A DNA stretch of 64,000 nucleotides from Paramecium pentaurelia (lineage: Eukaryota > Ciliophora > Oligohymenophorea > Peniculida > Parameciidae): NCBI GenBank assembly GCA_905183005.1, contig CAJJDO010000067.1, positions 372,001 to 436,000 of the forward strand, read 5' to 3'. Within the stretch, counting starts at the first letter, position 1, and each line of letters opens with the position of its first letter. Made by a program: the position numbers and the translations under genes. The notes beneath the pieces were generated by a model, which saw only the letters and a program-made list of their open reading frames with translations, made no database searches and was not told the origin of the DNA. Shown here one piece after another: positions 34,651-46,417 of this stretch.

Positions 34651-36501
34651 TCATACTGATCTCTCTTTAGGTGGTTTATATTATAATCCAAGAATTCTAT
34701 AAACATCAATTTCCTCTTCACAAGCAATGACTTCTCCTTTCCATAATTTTTTATTATGAGAACCCCTTTAAGTAGGATAGAGACCATGATCACTTAGACT
34801 ATATCCAATCTTTTATGCCCATAATCTCATACTTCTGTTATATTAATCAGAACCAGTAAAATACAAAACTGCACAACCATACTGTTCTTTAGGATACAAT
34901 TTTAAATCAATTCTACGATGAATTGCATGATTATTAATTCTTCCAATCCCCATATAAGATTCACTATCATGTTCTCCCTTCTTAGGTAATGTAAGATGAT
35001 GAGTGAGTAGTTTTCCTTCTAATCGTTAAATTAAATTCATTAAAAAACCATCACAACTTTTTCCATCACATCTTGTAATTAAAATATCCATATCACCACA
35101 ACTTTCTTTCTCTCTTCTATATGAACCACAAGCTGTAGCTTTATATAATCCAGGCACTCCACTTAAATCATCTATTTCCCTTTTTACAATTTCATAAATT
35201 ATTGTTGCTTCATCTCTAGGAATACGTTATTCTAATTCTTCAACTAATTGTAGACATACTTATTAATTTTTATTTAATAAATGTTGATTCTTTCTTAAAT
35301 CATCTAATGTTTTTATACCTTTAAAATAAAAAGTAGCAGCTGTTGTTGGTCCAATCCCCCAAACTCTAGTTAATTATGTTATTGCTACATTCTTGTCTTA
35401 TCCTTATAACTTTTATACTTTTAATAATTAACCAGTTTAAATGATTTCTATTATTTTCTTCTTTATTTTTTCTCCAATTGTTGGCATTTCCTTTAAATCT
35501 TCACTTGATCTAATTGGAAATGTTAATGACTTTATATAACCAATAGCTTTTCTATAAGCAATACATCTTCCTTTATCTTTTTCATTTGTATAAATTTTTA
35601 GTAATTTTTCTAATTCTTCTATAATTTAATTATTAAAGCATTTCTAGGCAGATCCAGCATCACAAATGAAAAATTCCTTTTTATTCTCCCAAAATTGTAT
35701 TTATTATTTAGATCCTGGATTAAATTATTTAGTCTCTTTTATTTAAGCATTTACTAAAGGTTAATCTAAATTGATAATAGCTTTTCCCATATCCAAACCT
35801 TAAAAAAAATCTATTTAAGGTTTACGAACTTCTGTAATTTAACAATCTTCATCTCCATAAAATTTATTCTATTGAGGAATATCAAATTCTTCTTTTTTTA
35901 AAATTTGAAAATTGTCTAATAAAAATTCATAACCATCATCTACTTGATGATGATAATTATCTAAATCTTTATCATATTCATAATCCAATAAAAATCTATG
36001 CTCCTTTATCATTAATCTTTTAAATTCTTATTTCTTCTTCTCATATTTTTCTTTCAATTCAGGTTTAATAATAGTATATTCTCCACTTTCCATATCTAAT
36101 TAATTTTCTTCATCTTCTTTTATTGGAACAGTTCTTGCTAAAGATTCTACATATACAAACTTTGTATCTGTTGCTTAAGGACTTACTCTTTTTTGTTGTT
36201 GTTCTATCTCTAAAAATAATTGAAATTTCTTAAAATCTAACAGATTTTTTGCTTGAAGAGATTGAGAAATCCAATCTGCATTAATGAACTGAATACGATA
36301 CTATTCAAAGTCTAAATTCATTTTTTGTATTTATTTCTAGCAAGATTCTAATGTAGCATCAGAGCCAACAATCATAATAGTTCGAGGATTCAAATCTATT
36401 ATACCTCCATTTAGTTCTATTAAATTTCTTAAGGTTTTGATTCTGTTATTGGTTAAATTCACAGTAGGAAGAGGAAACATAAATGAAATACCTTTGAACA
36501 T
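34651..36501 (-). CDS. Family X DNA polymerase with BRCT domain (Pol lambda/mu-type)
   Basis: About 617 residues. N-terminus (MFKGISFMFPLPTVN) forms a BRCT domain with LRNLIELNGGII and the Trp in FINADWISQSLQ. After an acidic linker come the 8-kDa lyase domain (CIAYRKAIGYIKSLTFPI, MPTIGEKIKKKI) and helix-hairpin-helix (LTRVWGIGPTTA). The palm follows: ATACGSYRREKESCGDMDIL holds the first two catalytic Asp and RRIDLKLYP the third, then AVLYFTGSDQYNRSMR and SLSDHGLY. These are clear Pol lambda-like motifs; such enzymes fill gaps in end joining and base-excision repair. TGA 34651-34653. It converges with the bZIP gene. Confidence 0.9.
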
Positions 36502-37106
36502 TAAAATGTCTCTTAAAAATATTTAATTAAGATTATAATCATTTAATGATAAATTCTTTATCATCATAAGTAAGTAAATCCTTAGGATATTCCTATAAGT
36601 TTAATTTCTTGTTAAATGAATGATTGTTAGAATTGAAATAAAGTAATCAAAAATTCAACTATGATCATTTAGAACTATAATAAGAATAAAATGAATAACT
36701 TTAATTCATTAAATTAATATTAATTTCTTGATTTTTAGATAAATTTATTAAGAACATTATAATTTTTATATTATAAATAAAGAAAGAAAAATACATCATT
36801 ATTAATGCAATACGAGGAACACTTAAATATTTATGAAAATTTAGCATATTAAATCAATGAAAATTAAGAATCTTTAATATATCAATTTTAATCTAATTAA
36901 ACTTAATATTTGTTGATCTATTTCATTTCAAACAATAATAATATTATTATTTATATTTATCAGAACAAATCAAATCAAATAACAAAATCTTCTATCATAT
37001 AAAACTCTATATTTCAATTATTTTCAAATTTTGAATTTGAGCTATTTTATTTCATCCATCAAATAGAGATATTTATTCATACATTTATACAAATTTATTT
37101 TAATTA
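36502..37106. other. Intergenic region between PolX and CLEC16A
   Basis: About 600 bases, AT-rich. A plus-strand frame from ATG 36805 is open past the CLEC16A start in a different phase; it is probably not a gene (see rejected list). Both flanking genes are transcribed away from this region, so two promoters are expected here. Confidence 0.45.
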
Positions 37107-39215
37107 ATGTAAGTAATATAAGATGTAAAGAAATTGCATAAGGAACTCTAAAAGCCTGAAAAAAGTCATAAGTATAAGTAAATCATAGAAGAATTATCTG
37201 AATACTTTCTTTTTGGAGATCATTAAAAAGAAGAAATATTTGAGTATGATGTCAATATTTATTAAGTTATTTTGCTGAACAAAATATATTAAACTTGTTT
37301 TACTAGAAACTCAAGTCTGCAAATCATCAATTAACTATTTTTATTATTGAGAGGTTATCTATGATTATGTACAATGTTATTTCATTATAGCACTAATCTC
37401 TAAAATCCACTCAATTTGAATTATGTCTTAAGCAACCCAGTATTACATGAATTTATTAACTATAATTATGACTTTAATAATCCAGAAATTGTTGATTATT
37501 ATGTGAATTTCTTAAAAACTATTGCTATAAGGATTAATAGAGATAATTTTTATCTTTATTTTAATTAGCGATATTGTACCTTCCCATTATTATGGCAGGC
37601 TTAAAAGTTTATTAACTATCCTGATGAATTAGTTAAGAATACTATCTAAAATATAATACTAAGTTTATCAAAATGTATATTATTGTAGAATATTCATCAT
37701 AGTGTCATCTGACCCAAAAAGCGGAAAGCAAACAGAATCAGTTATTTTTAATTAAACTAAAATTATGGTATAATTTAAACTTTATCTAACAACTTCACCT
37801 TTCATTTAAGTATACATTAAATATATATTTCAAATCTAATAAATGTTAGAATCTCTCAATATAGATTCACAAGATTAATTAGATAAACTTGAAGATATTC
37901 TTATGTTTTTTAATGATCTCATAACTGAATGCCCATTTTTATCAACACTTTTGGAGAAATTAATTTTAGATAAATTAATTTTGCCAATTTTAGATAGCCT
38001 ATTACTTAATAGAAAAACCTCATTTATACTTGGATATGAAGTAGGATTATTTACGATTTATCTATTCCTCACTAAATTACCTTTAGTATATCCAATTATG
38101 TCTTATTTTTGTGAAGATTAAATATTTATTGATGAAACCATACAGAATATAAAATTAGTGAAATAATCATAATAGTGGATATATGATACAAAGAATATGG
38201 AGCAAGAATTCTAAAATATATTCTAAAATGAATTGGATGATAATTAAAAGGATTAATATATTGGTAATAAGAAAAGCAATTTAATCTAAAATCCATATAA
38301 AAATTAATTTCTTGAGCTTTTAAGAGTATTTATAATATATATATCATTTATATTAGTCAAAACATAACACATTATTGTATCTATATTTATCTATATGGTT
38401 TGTGGCAAAATAAAATAATTACTAAATACCATCCATGTAAATTATCAATGTAACAATTATCTTTAAATTTAGATAATAAATTTAAAAGAAGAAATTGTTT
38501 TCTCAAAAAAGCTTCTTGAGTTGATAATTCTATTAATGATTAATGAAGATTTAAAAGAATTAAAATAATTATATTAAGATTTAAAAAATAAACTCGTATC
38601 TATAATTTCAAATTTAAAAGTTACAAACAAAAGGTTAAGTGAAGGATTATTTGTTAATTGGGATATTATAGAAAATTTTGATTGGGATAACTTTACAAAT
38701 TCTCAACCTGTAGTTAAAATGGAAGATTTGAAGCCATATGTTGATAATAGTAAACTTTCAGAATTTAAATATGTGTATTTGTGGATTTTAGTCAAATGTT
38801 TAGTTAAAGATTTTAAGAAAAAAGGAGTTGAAAATTAATACTAAATTAATTAAGAAATCAAAATTTATTAGGCTTGTGAGCTTATACAATTAGCTAATTC
38901 ATAAAATGTAATTAGTATATAATAAATATATAGTATTTGATGATAGATGTAAATTAAGGATATTTGATTCACACTTAAATTTAATAAGACTCAGAATCAG
39001 GAATAGTTAAATTTGTACAACCTTTAAAAGCAATAGAATGTTCCTTTATGGGTGACATCTTGATTCTAGAATGTAATAAACTGTGTATCAATCAATTCAA
39101 ACCATATCAAATAAAAATTCAATAAGATGTTATAACATCAGTAATTGACAGAATTTACTAAGCATAACAATCGATGAGTTAATTAATTATTAATAAATTG
39201 GAAGCACTATTTTGA
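37107..39215 (+). CDS. CLEC16A: CLEC16A/Ema homologue (FPL domain, endosomal/mitophagy factor)
   Basis: Starts MQVIQDVKKLHKELQKPE. The N-terminal FPL domain aligns well with CLEC16A: SEYFLFGDHQKEEIFEYD, LHEFINYNYDFNNPEIVDYY, VNFLKTIAIRINRDNFYLYF, KFINYPDELVKNTIQNIIL, then LEDILMFFNDLITECPFLS and LLEKLILDKLILPILDSLL. The C-terminal half is less conserved and ends in a beta-rich part (YLIHTQIQQDSESGIVKF, INQFKPYQIKIQQDVITS), TGA 39213-39215. At least two or three introns (near 37340, 38910) are required. In animals the family promotes endosome maturation and mitophagy through a ubiquitin-ligase complex; role here inferred. Confidence 0.8.
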
Positions 39216-39304
39216 TGAAAAAACTGATTTTTTTTATTAAATTGATATAACACAAATAACTATATAACTCGATTTTCATAATGATTCAATTTTGGTATTA
39301 CTGA

Positions 39305-39556
39305 TCAATAAATCATGCAGCATTCTGTAGCTTTTTTATTTTATTTATTATCATAATTTAGTTGTTTCCAACTCTCTACTAATATTACAGTTTGTAGTTC
39401 CCCCTGTTTAATCTAATCCTTAAAACTTATCCCATGACACCTAGATCCTTTCAGAATTGGAAACCCTCTTTTGTCAGTTCTGAAATTAAGTTTTTTAATA
39501 ATTGGACTTAGCATGGTATGTGATGTTAATTAAGTTTGGCTTTAAACTTTTTCCAT
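39305..39556 (-). CDS. Tiny CaaX-box protein, paralogue 1
   Basis: 83 residues from ATG 39556 (MEKVQSQTQLTSHTM) to TGA 39305-39307, intron-free. Its core, FRTDKRGFPILKGSRCHG, then ISFKDQIKQG and VILVESWKQLNYDN, is clearly related to the neighbouring small protein at 39745-39978. The end ATECCMIY places a Cys four residues from the C-terminus, preceded by a second Cys: a CaaX-like prenylation site with a possible palmitoylated Cys. X = Tyr is unusual. No known family recognised. Confidence 0.6.
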
Positions 39557-39744
39557 AATTGTTAATAATTTTTCTCAAGGATATAAATTTACCCTTTTTA
39601 ATCATCGAAAAGAGGTCCTTGATACTTTGAGTAATTCACTTACAATTAAGAAATGTTCAGCACTCATGTGCATTAAAGACTCTTTAAAATGAATGTTATA
39701 ATTGAATTCAAAGAAAACAAACCCATAAAATAAATCAAAGTTCT

Positions 39745-39978
39745 TCATATTAATAAGCAGCATTCATCAGCAACTTCCATATCGCTTGGAGGCAAATTGA
39801 ATTGTTTATAACATTCGACAAAAATTATATTATGAATAGGTTTCCCAACTATCACTTCATCACAAAATGTAATCTTGTGTCCCTTCTATCCCTTAACAAT
39901 AGGACAACCTGTTTTATCTAAACGAATCACTTTCACAATTTTTATTTCTTCTTCCTTCAAACCTTCATTCTTTTCCAT
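39745..39978 (-). CDS. Tiny CaaX-box protein, paralogue 2
   Basis: 77 residues from ATG 39978 (MEKNEGLKEEEIKIVKV) to TGA 39745-39747, intron-free. The core IRLDKTGCPIVKGQKGHK, then ITFCDEVIVGK and IIFVECYKQFNLPP, matches the paralogue at 39305-39556 (shared pattern R-x-D-K-x-G-x-P-I-x-K-G, I-x-F-x-D, V-E-x-x-K-Q). It ends ADECCLLI, a good CaaX box (C-L-L-I) with an adjacent Cys. Probably a membrane-attached beta-rich mini-domain. Same strand as the paralogue, 188 bp apart. Confidence 0.65.
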
Positions 39979-40614
39979 TTATTTAGTATTTTATCATTAT
40001 AAATAAAAGTCATAAGTCATCCTTTAATAAAAGTCGATAATAAGTATTAAAATAATACAAAAAAACTTAGATTGATATCAAAATTTATTCTATACTACAT
40101 TTTTTTACTTTTAATAGACTAAAAACCAATGGTTATTAATTAAGATTATTTTAAACATTTGTATTTATTAGAAATTTTAATTTTAGTAATTTAAAATGCT
40201 ATATATTTTTTATAAATTAACATCATTGGTTTATAATTCCCTATTAAAAAATTGTATAATTCTAGGATGAAAAAGAATTACTTAGATAATACATAAGGAT
40301 AAATTATTTAGAAGATTAAAAAATATTGTAATCTTATATAAAAAGAGATAAAACAATTTGTTAATTGATTACTTAAAATTAATGAGTTAAAGGTTATTTA
40401 AATTAAATTAGAATTATAATACTATAGAAAAGATATTAATTATTTATAAGTATTATACTATTATAATTTTTTTATGATTTGTAAAATAGATTCTATTTTG
40501 AATAGATCAAAATACAATCATTTTTAAAAGAATACAATAATTATATTTATTGAATAAAATATCATAAAATTATTGATAAAAATTTGTTAATATATATTTA
40601 ATTTGAATTTTGAA
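39979..40614. other. AT-rich intergenic region
   Basis: About 640 bases between divergent genes (CaaX paralogue 2 and CEP44). No frame, RNA gene or repeat recognised. Confidence 0.5.
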
Positions 40615-41590
40615 ATGAGCTCTGATCTATAAAATTAATATGAAAATTTTAAGAAAACAATGAAGAAAGCTGAATACAAAGAATAATTCGCATTTGAATA
40701 TGTTAAGGATAACAATCCAACATTTTTTTTGAGAATACTCCACTACATTTTAATTGAATACAATTCAAGCTTTTATAAATGTACCTATTGCTTAAGATTG
40801 TTTGTTAGCCTTAGTTGATAAAGGATATGAGTTATATTCCAAAAATGATTTGAGATTTACAGAATAAGTGTTCAAAATGCTTCAATTAGAATTCAACTAT
40901 AAATCATCAATAAATATAGCTTAATTTCTATCAGAACAATATTTAGAACATAAATTAATCTTAATAAATGATATCTTTAATGAAGTATTATAGAGAACAA
41001 AAAAAGAGAAGAAAGTGAATCTTTTTAAGGGTTAAGAAAACAGTTCATAGTTATAAAATACTTAAAAATAACAAGAATCAACTAATAAATAAAAGGCTTA
41101 AGTGTTTGTACAAAGAGAGAATTATTAGAGTGAAGATGATGAAGAAGACATAGAACAACCAAAAAGACCAGAACCTTATAAAATAACTTAATAAAATGAA
41201 TTGGTCCCAAGAATAGTTTCTTGCAATTAAGAATAATATTAATAGTTAGAATAATGCAATTATACATAACAATATTAATAATAACCCTCTCCACCTTAAT
41301 CTGATGAAAAGAATGATTCTTAAAATGAAATTTAAGCTTAATAAACATTCAAATAAAAAATAAATTAAGTTTAATAAAATTATCAAACTTAACCAATTAA
41401 TTAAGTTCAATAATAAAATGGTGTTACTCATTAAGATCTCTAAAAATTAATGCAGGTAATTATGCTTAGTAATGATAACATCAAATCAATTATGCAAAAA
41501 TTTTCAGAATTATAAACAACAGTAAATATAGCTTTAACAAATTTTGATTAGAGATTAACGAGATTGGAATTAAAAATTCGTGATTAATGA
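40615..41590 (+). CDS. CEP44: CEP44-like centriolar/basal-body protein
   Basis: The N-terminal 130 residues match the CEP44 coiled-coil domain: TFFLRILHYILIEYNSSF, then LALVDKGYELYSKNDLRF, EQVFKMLQLEFNYKSSINIA and QFLSEQYLEHKLILINDIFN, in the family's order and spacing. CEP44 lines the centriole lumen and helps centriole-to-centrosome conversion, so a basal-body role fits a ciliate. A short intron near 40780 interrupts the domain. The C-terminal half is highly Gln-rich (TAA/TAG codons) and ends with a helix (ALTNFDQRLTRLELKIRDQ), TGA 41588-41590. Converges with the membrane-protein gene (22 bp between stops). Confidence 0.75.
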
Positions 41591-41612
41591 ATAATTATAG
41601 TTTTCATATTTA

Positions 41613-42986
41613 TCAGCAAAATAATGCACTTAAACATAATATAATTATAAATGGATTGAAGAGAGCAGGATTTCTATAATAATATAATTAATTTTAATTA
41701 CCTTGATGCATATTTTATTTTTTAGCTTGCAATTAAGATAGATAACCAAGCCATAAATTGAAAACAATCTATTTGAAATTGTATAATTAATATTGATAAT
41801 AAGGTAGGCAATACAATTAATAATGACCATGCTATAATCTCCCTTAATTGAATAGTAATTTCTAATCCTTCTGCAACAAATAATGAAAAAAGTGATATCT
41901 AATAAAAAGTATATCCAATTATATAGATAATCATTAAAATATGAGATTTAGGATCTTATTAAAGAAATTAAGAAACACTAAGAGAAAAAACCATCAAAAT
42001 AATTATCTGTTTTAATATTTTGATCCAACTAATTTTCTTATGGAATGCAGGTTTTAATTATTATGGCATTATTGATTATTCTGTTTTAACTTCCTTAAAT
42101 GGGGCTTATTGTTAAACCATATTATTATTGCTTTATTTACTTTGTCTACTCTATAATTCATTGTTTTAACTTTAAATTTCTGGTTAACTACTCTCATATA
42201 AAATCTAAATTTTTGGATAATCTGCTTTCGAAATTACAGGTTCTTTTTGTAACTACTCTAATTCTTTTTCAGCCAAATCATATGTTATAGATTTGATTGT
42301 TTTCAGAATTCCTATTTTGATTTCACCATCTTCTGAGTACTTCACCAAATTTACAGTTTCTAATATACTAGAAATAAACACTACAATTAATAGGATGAAC
42401 TTGCATATAGCTTTGTTTAATTGAATTTAATCCAAGTTAACTTTTCTAAAAATTAGATTGTTTAAAGTCTCCTAAAAAACTCAACTATAAACCAATTTTC
42501 TGAATATCTTTCTACTGTTATTATCTTCCAAATTATAAAGACTATTATCCTTATTTGATTCTAATAGGTTTGTTATGCTCTTGCTAACTCTATTAACTAG
42601 AGCATCTAGATTCATTCTCAGACATAATTGGTGGCAAATAACCTGGTAATTCATGATCTGGTTCATTTACTTTGATTCCATGCTCTGATACTTCTGAATT
42701 GAGTCTTTGGTTATTGAAATACAATTAGAGGGAATTTTTAGCAGTGTAATAAAACTTCCCAAGCATTAATATAGTTAATCCTATGATTACGACTACATAG
42801 AATAAGATACTCAATACAATTTGACTAACTTATTTCTTTGGTGAGGATATATAATATAAATAAGCTAGAGCAGCCTAATCCAATTTTTGATTTTTATTTT
42901 CCAGGAGCATGATCTCTTAAGAAAAACAAAGTTCCAATTAAGCCACACACAATCATAACGAAAAGAGCTATATCAATGAGATGCAT
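41613..42986 (-). CDS. Multi-pass membrane protein, unknown family
   Basis: ATG 42986 begins a membrane segment (MHLIDIALFVMIVCGLIGTL); a second follows after a short loop (LSILFYVVVIIGLTILML). Then a long Gln/Ser-rich cytosolic loop with HELPGYLPPIMSENE and a more ordered part (GEIKIGILKTIKSITYDLAE). The C-terminal third has four hydrophobic spans (IIILMVFSLSVSQFL; ILMIIYIIGYTFYQISLFSL; IIAWSLLIVLPTLLSILII; FMAWLSILIAS), and after a 28-nt intron it ends in FNPFIIILCLSALFC. About 440 residues. The spans may form a channel or sensor, but no family is recognised. Confidence 0.6.
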
Positions 42987-43031
42987 TATTAATAATTTTA
43001 TTATAGAAGTAAAGAAATTACTTTATATCAA

Positions 43032-43995
43032 TCATTTCATATAATACACTACCCATAAAGATGTAGTTTCAATATTCTTTTTTAACACAACTACAAACTC
43101 GTTGCTTTCATCGTTTTTTGGATTAAACATATCTATATTCATATAATATCCATTAGAAGTGTCTTGAATCAAAAATGGGGTTCCAAATGATAGCTATTAA
43201 TTATATGGACCTAAAATATCATAAACTATGTATTTTACATATAATTCTCCAATTATTTTTTGGCTAATTATGACTTAAAAATATATAATTGGATTCTTAT
43301 TATTTATCCATAGATAAATTCTAAACATAGCATTTTTATGCTTAATTATACAAATGATAAATATTAGATTCCAATTAAAAAATCCTCCATTTCTCTAAAT
43401 TTATGACTGGTTAGCTTTTAATTGTTAAATATTTATCATTCTAAAATTGACTTGAATAAGATAATTAATATCCTGTAAAGTAATTTCTAATTTAATAATC
43501 ACATATTTAATTGCAAAGAGGTCTTTGGATAGCCAAATTTCTTTAATTCTATTTAGGTATTATTTAAAAATAAAATGGTTATTGTTTATATGTTAATTCA
43601 CTATTGATAATGTTCAAATAAAGATTGTTATAACTATTTTTTAATATACATGGTTAATTCCCTATTAAATTATTTGAACATTTGTTGAATACTTAAGAGT
43701 CAATAGTCTCATTGAAAAATTACAATAATAAAGGTACTTTATCTTAATTGATAGGTATATTCCTTTCTAGATTTTGAATTAAGACATATTCACCAAATCT
43801 AAATTCATAATGTTATTCATTTTAATCATCACTTTATATAATCCAATTAAATTATTTCTCACAATTAAGATCTATTTTATTAAATTCCAATCTATAATCA
43901 TTTCTAGAGAAACCTATTAATTTTTGATCCTATATTGACTTTATTAAATAAATATTTTATTCCTAGACTGGCCTTAAATTATTTTTATTTTTCAT
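43032..43995 (-). CDS. Hypothetical protein, beta-rich (possible beta-trefoil)
   Basis: ATG 43995 (MKNKNNLRPVQEQN) to TGA 43032-43034, with one 28-nt intron near 43240, about 310 residues. It contains three or four repeats of a hydrophobic-x-Ile/Leu-Gln pattern (GEYVLIQNLERNI; KYLTIKSQPVINLEKWRIFQ; TPFLIQDTSNGYYMNID) with intervening Trp, as in beta-trefoil/MIR-like proteins. That similarity is only visual. No signal peptide; cytosolic. Confidence 0.55.
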
Positions 43996-44063
43996 TTCTA
44001 TTTAACTTTGTTGAAATAATTAATTAATAGATGATTTTAATATATATATTTATATTATATAGA

Positions 44064-44462
44064 TCATTTTATACCTAGATGTTCTCCTATAATTTCTGCA
44101 AATTACTTTTTTGTTACTTTTTCTGGAAATATAGATTCATCTTTAAGTTGATATTGGGAAGCTGCCATAACTTTGAATGCATCAATCGCTTACTTTTTAG
44201 AAATCCATCCATCTTATTTTAAATCAAATAACTAATAATAATAATGCTTAAATCAATTTACTGTGAAAATGTTATCAATTTCTTCTGGTTTGAATAAACC
44301 TGTTTTGAAACCGAATTTCTATTTTAACTGCAATTATTCAATCAAAAACTTTTTTATGTCTGTTGGTTATTCATATGAGATGGCTGTAGTCAAATCCTCA
44401 AATAATTCAATTATTCTATGTTATCTAATATATAAGTCAGCCTTTTCAATTCTATAATTCAT
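44064..44462 (-). CDS. EFCAB10: EFCAB10-like protein (docking helix plus EF-hand)
   Basis: About 120 residues. The N-terminal 45 residues (ADLYIRQHRIIELFEDLTTA, then YEQPTDIKKFLIEQLQL) match the RIIa-type dimerisation/docking helix pair of EFCAB10. After a 30-nt intron comes an EF-hand-like loop, LFDLKQDGWISKKQAIDAF, in which the Asp/Lys/Asp/Gly positions are kept. EFCAB10 is a ciliary protein in animals. Calcium binding is uncertain because only one loop is visible and it is not perfect. TGA 44064-44066. Confidence 0.7.
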
Positions 44463-45143
44463 TATAATAATTATTAATTTTATTATGATAACAAATAACT
44501 ATTTCTTCTTTTTAATAAAGACTTCATTCTTTAATTCAATACTAAAACTAAATAATTAAATAAATGAATTTTATTATATTATCATTCTTAATAAATTATG
44601 ATTTAGATCTACATGAAGTTGACATATTTAAGGAAAAATGATATTAAATTTATATGCTTATAGAGAGAATCCTATAATAATTTAAATTGCTAACTATTCA
44701 TAATAGTTATATAATATTTTTATCTTATTCATGAATTTCTTTATAAATTATTTTATCTTTTTTTATATGAAAATCAAGAATTTCATAATTTCAATGAATA
44801 TACAATTGAATTTTATATTGAGAGTATCCTTTCTTTTGATATACTATTTATCAATGATCTTTTAAGTGTAAATAATTTTTAGAATTCATTAAATATTGAA
44901 ATATATTAAATTTTAGGTTTTATAAATTCAAAATATTCTATGAAAAAATACATTTATAATTTTGTATATTTGTGATATAATGTTAGACTATGTAAATTGA
45001 TGAATTTGTTAATGAATATTAATTATTAGCAATAATTTGATCTATAGAATATGAAAATAGAAGATATTTTAAAGACCACGTCATTTAGTTTATATTCTTA
45101 AAATTTAAAGAGTTTTCTAGAATAATAATTTTATCATACGTTG
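44463..45143. other. AT-rich intergenic region with UPRE-like motif
   Basis: About 680 bases between divergent genes. Apart from the octamer at 45076-45083 it is almost pure A/T. No coding frame or RNA gene recognised. Confidence 0.5.
45076..45083 (-). promoter_or_regulatory. UPRE-type octamer upstream of PDI
   Basis: On the minus strand this reads TGACGTGG, identical to the mammalian unfolded-protein-response element core bound by ATF6/XBP1. It lies 60 bp before the PDI start codon. An octamer with five G/C bases is not expected by chance in such AT-rich sequence, but a match alone does not prove use. Confidence 0.45.
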
Positions 45144-46386
45144 ATGAAAGTAATATTCTTTGCATTACTAATCGCTTTGTCTATAGCCAACTTCTTAGGA
45201 ACAGATGTTCATGAATTTACTTAAGATGATTTCAAATCAAAAGTTTAAGATTAAAAAACATTTTGGGTCATAGTGGAATATTCTCAATTAAGTTCAGAAT
45301 AAAGAAGTTAAGTTGCTTTGGCTGCTGAAGCTCTCAAGGGAATGATTAATGTTGGAGCTCTTTCCAATGGTGCTAGTACAACTTTAAGAGTGTATTCAAA
45401 TGGATAAGCAATCGAATATCCAGGAGAATGGGTAGCCTAAGAAATTGTCAATTTTGCTTTTGATTAAATCAGAGATGTATGATTAAATTGTAATTAAAAT
45501 TAGTTTGCCTTCAAGAGAGTAGGAAAAGTACCAAAGAAATAAGGAGAAAAAACACCTGAGCCATAAATAGATGAAAGTGATGTTATTGTTTTGACAGATG
45601 ATAATCTTGATGAAACTATTCTCAATAGTAAAGATGCTTGGTTTGTTGAATTTTATGCTCCTTGGTGTGGTCATTGGTATTAAATCAAAATATAATTATT
45701 TTAGTAAGAAATTAGCACCAGAATGGGCTAAATTGGCAACATCTCTTAAAGGTGAAATAAAAGTAGCCAAAATTGATGCAAGTGGAGAAGGATCAAAGTC
45801 TAAGACAAAGTATAAGGTTGAGGGATTTCCAACTATCAGATTCTTTGGAGCAGGAGAGAAAGTAGATGGTGATTATGAAAGTTTTGATGGAGCTAGAGAT
45901 TACAATACTCTTCTTAATTATGCTCGAGAAACTAATAGAAAATTAAAACCTCTTTTCTTTGAATAATTGGTTAACTAATAATAATTTACTGATAATTGTT
46001 TGAAATCTACTGGAATATGTGTTTTATTATTTGTTCCACATATCTATGATTGTGATTAAGAATGTAGAGATGGATATTTGAATACCTATAAAGAAACTGT
46101 GAAACCATTAAAATCTAAACCATTAGTTCACTTTTGGTCATAAGCAGGAGATTAATATGAATTAGAAGAATAATTTGGAATGTCAGGAGCTGGGTATATA
46201 ATAATATTTATATTTAATAGTTATCCTTCAGTTTTGGCTTTAAGTCCAAAGAAATAATTATTTTCCAAAATGAGAGGTTCTGTAACTTCTGCAAATGTAG
46301 ATAGATTCTTGAATAACCTTTTAAATGGTAAGGAATAAGTTTCCAGATTTGGATCAGTTGTGCCAATAGAAGAAGTTAAAAATTGA
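45144..46386 (+). CDS. Protein disulphide isomerase (PDIA6/P5-type) with degenerate first domain
   Basis: Signal peptide (MKVIFFALLIALSIANFLG), then a thioredoxin-like domain in which the usual CxxC is absent (EYSQLSSEQRSQ), and a second, canonical one: WFVEFYAPWCGHCKKLAPEW (active CGHC, split by a 28-nt intron), VAKIDASGEGSKS and KVEGFPTIRFFG. A third, shorter domain follows and the protein ends IEEVKN with no KDEL-type retrieval signal. About 390 residues. PDIs form and rearrange disulphides in the ER; one active site plus one structural domain is like P5-type enzymes. Introns near 45478, 45678 and 46194. Confidence 0.85.
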
Positions 46387-46417
46387 TATATATATATAAT
46401 AATTTTAAATGTACAAA

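Noticed and set aside
36805..37274. Plus-strand open frame from ATG 36805 (MQYEEHLNIYENL..)
   Set aside because: It runs into the CLEC16A gene in a different phase, becomes low-complexity (poly-Asn/Ile) and ends within the conserved FPL domain. Probably chance openness under a code with one stop.
39601..39744. A third CaaX-like gene between the two small paralogues
   Set aside because: Only a roughly 24-codon frame (MHMSAEHFLIVSELL..) is present, with no shared motif and no CaaX end.
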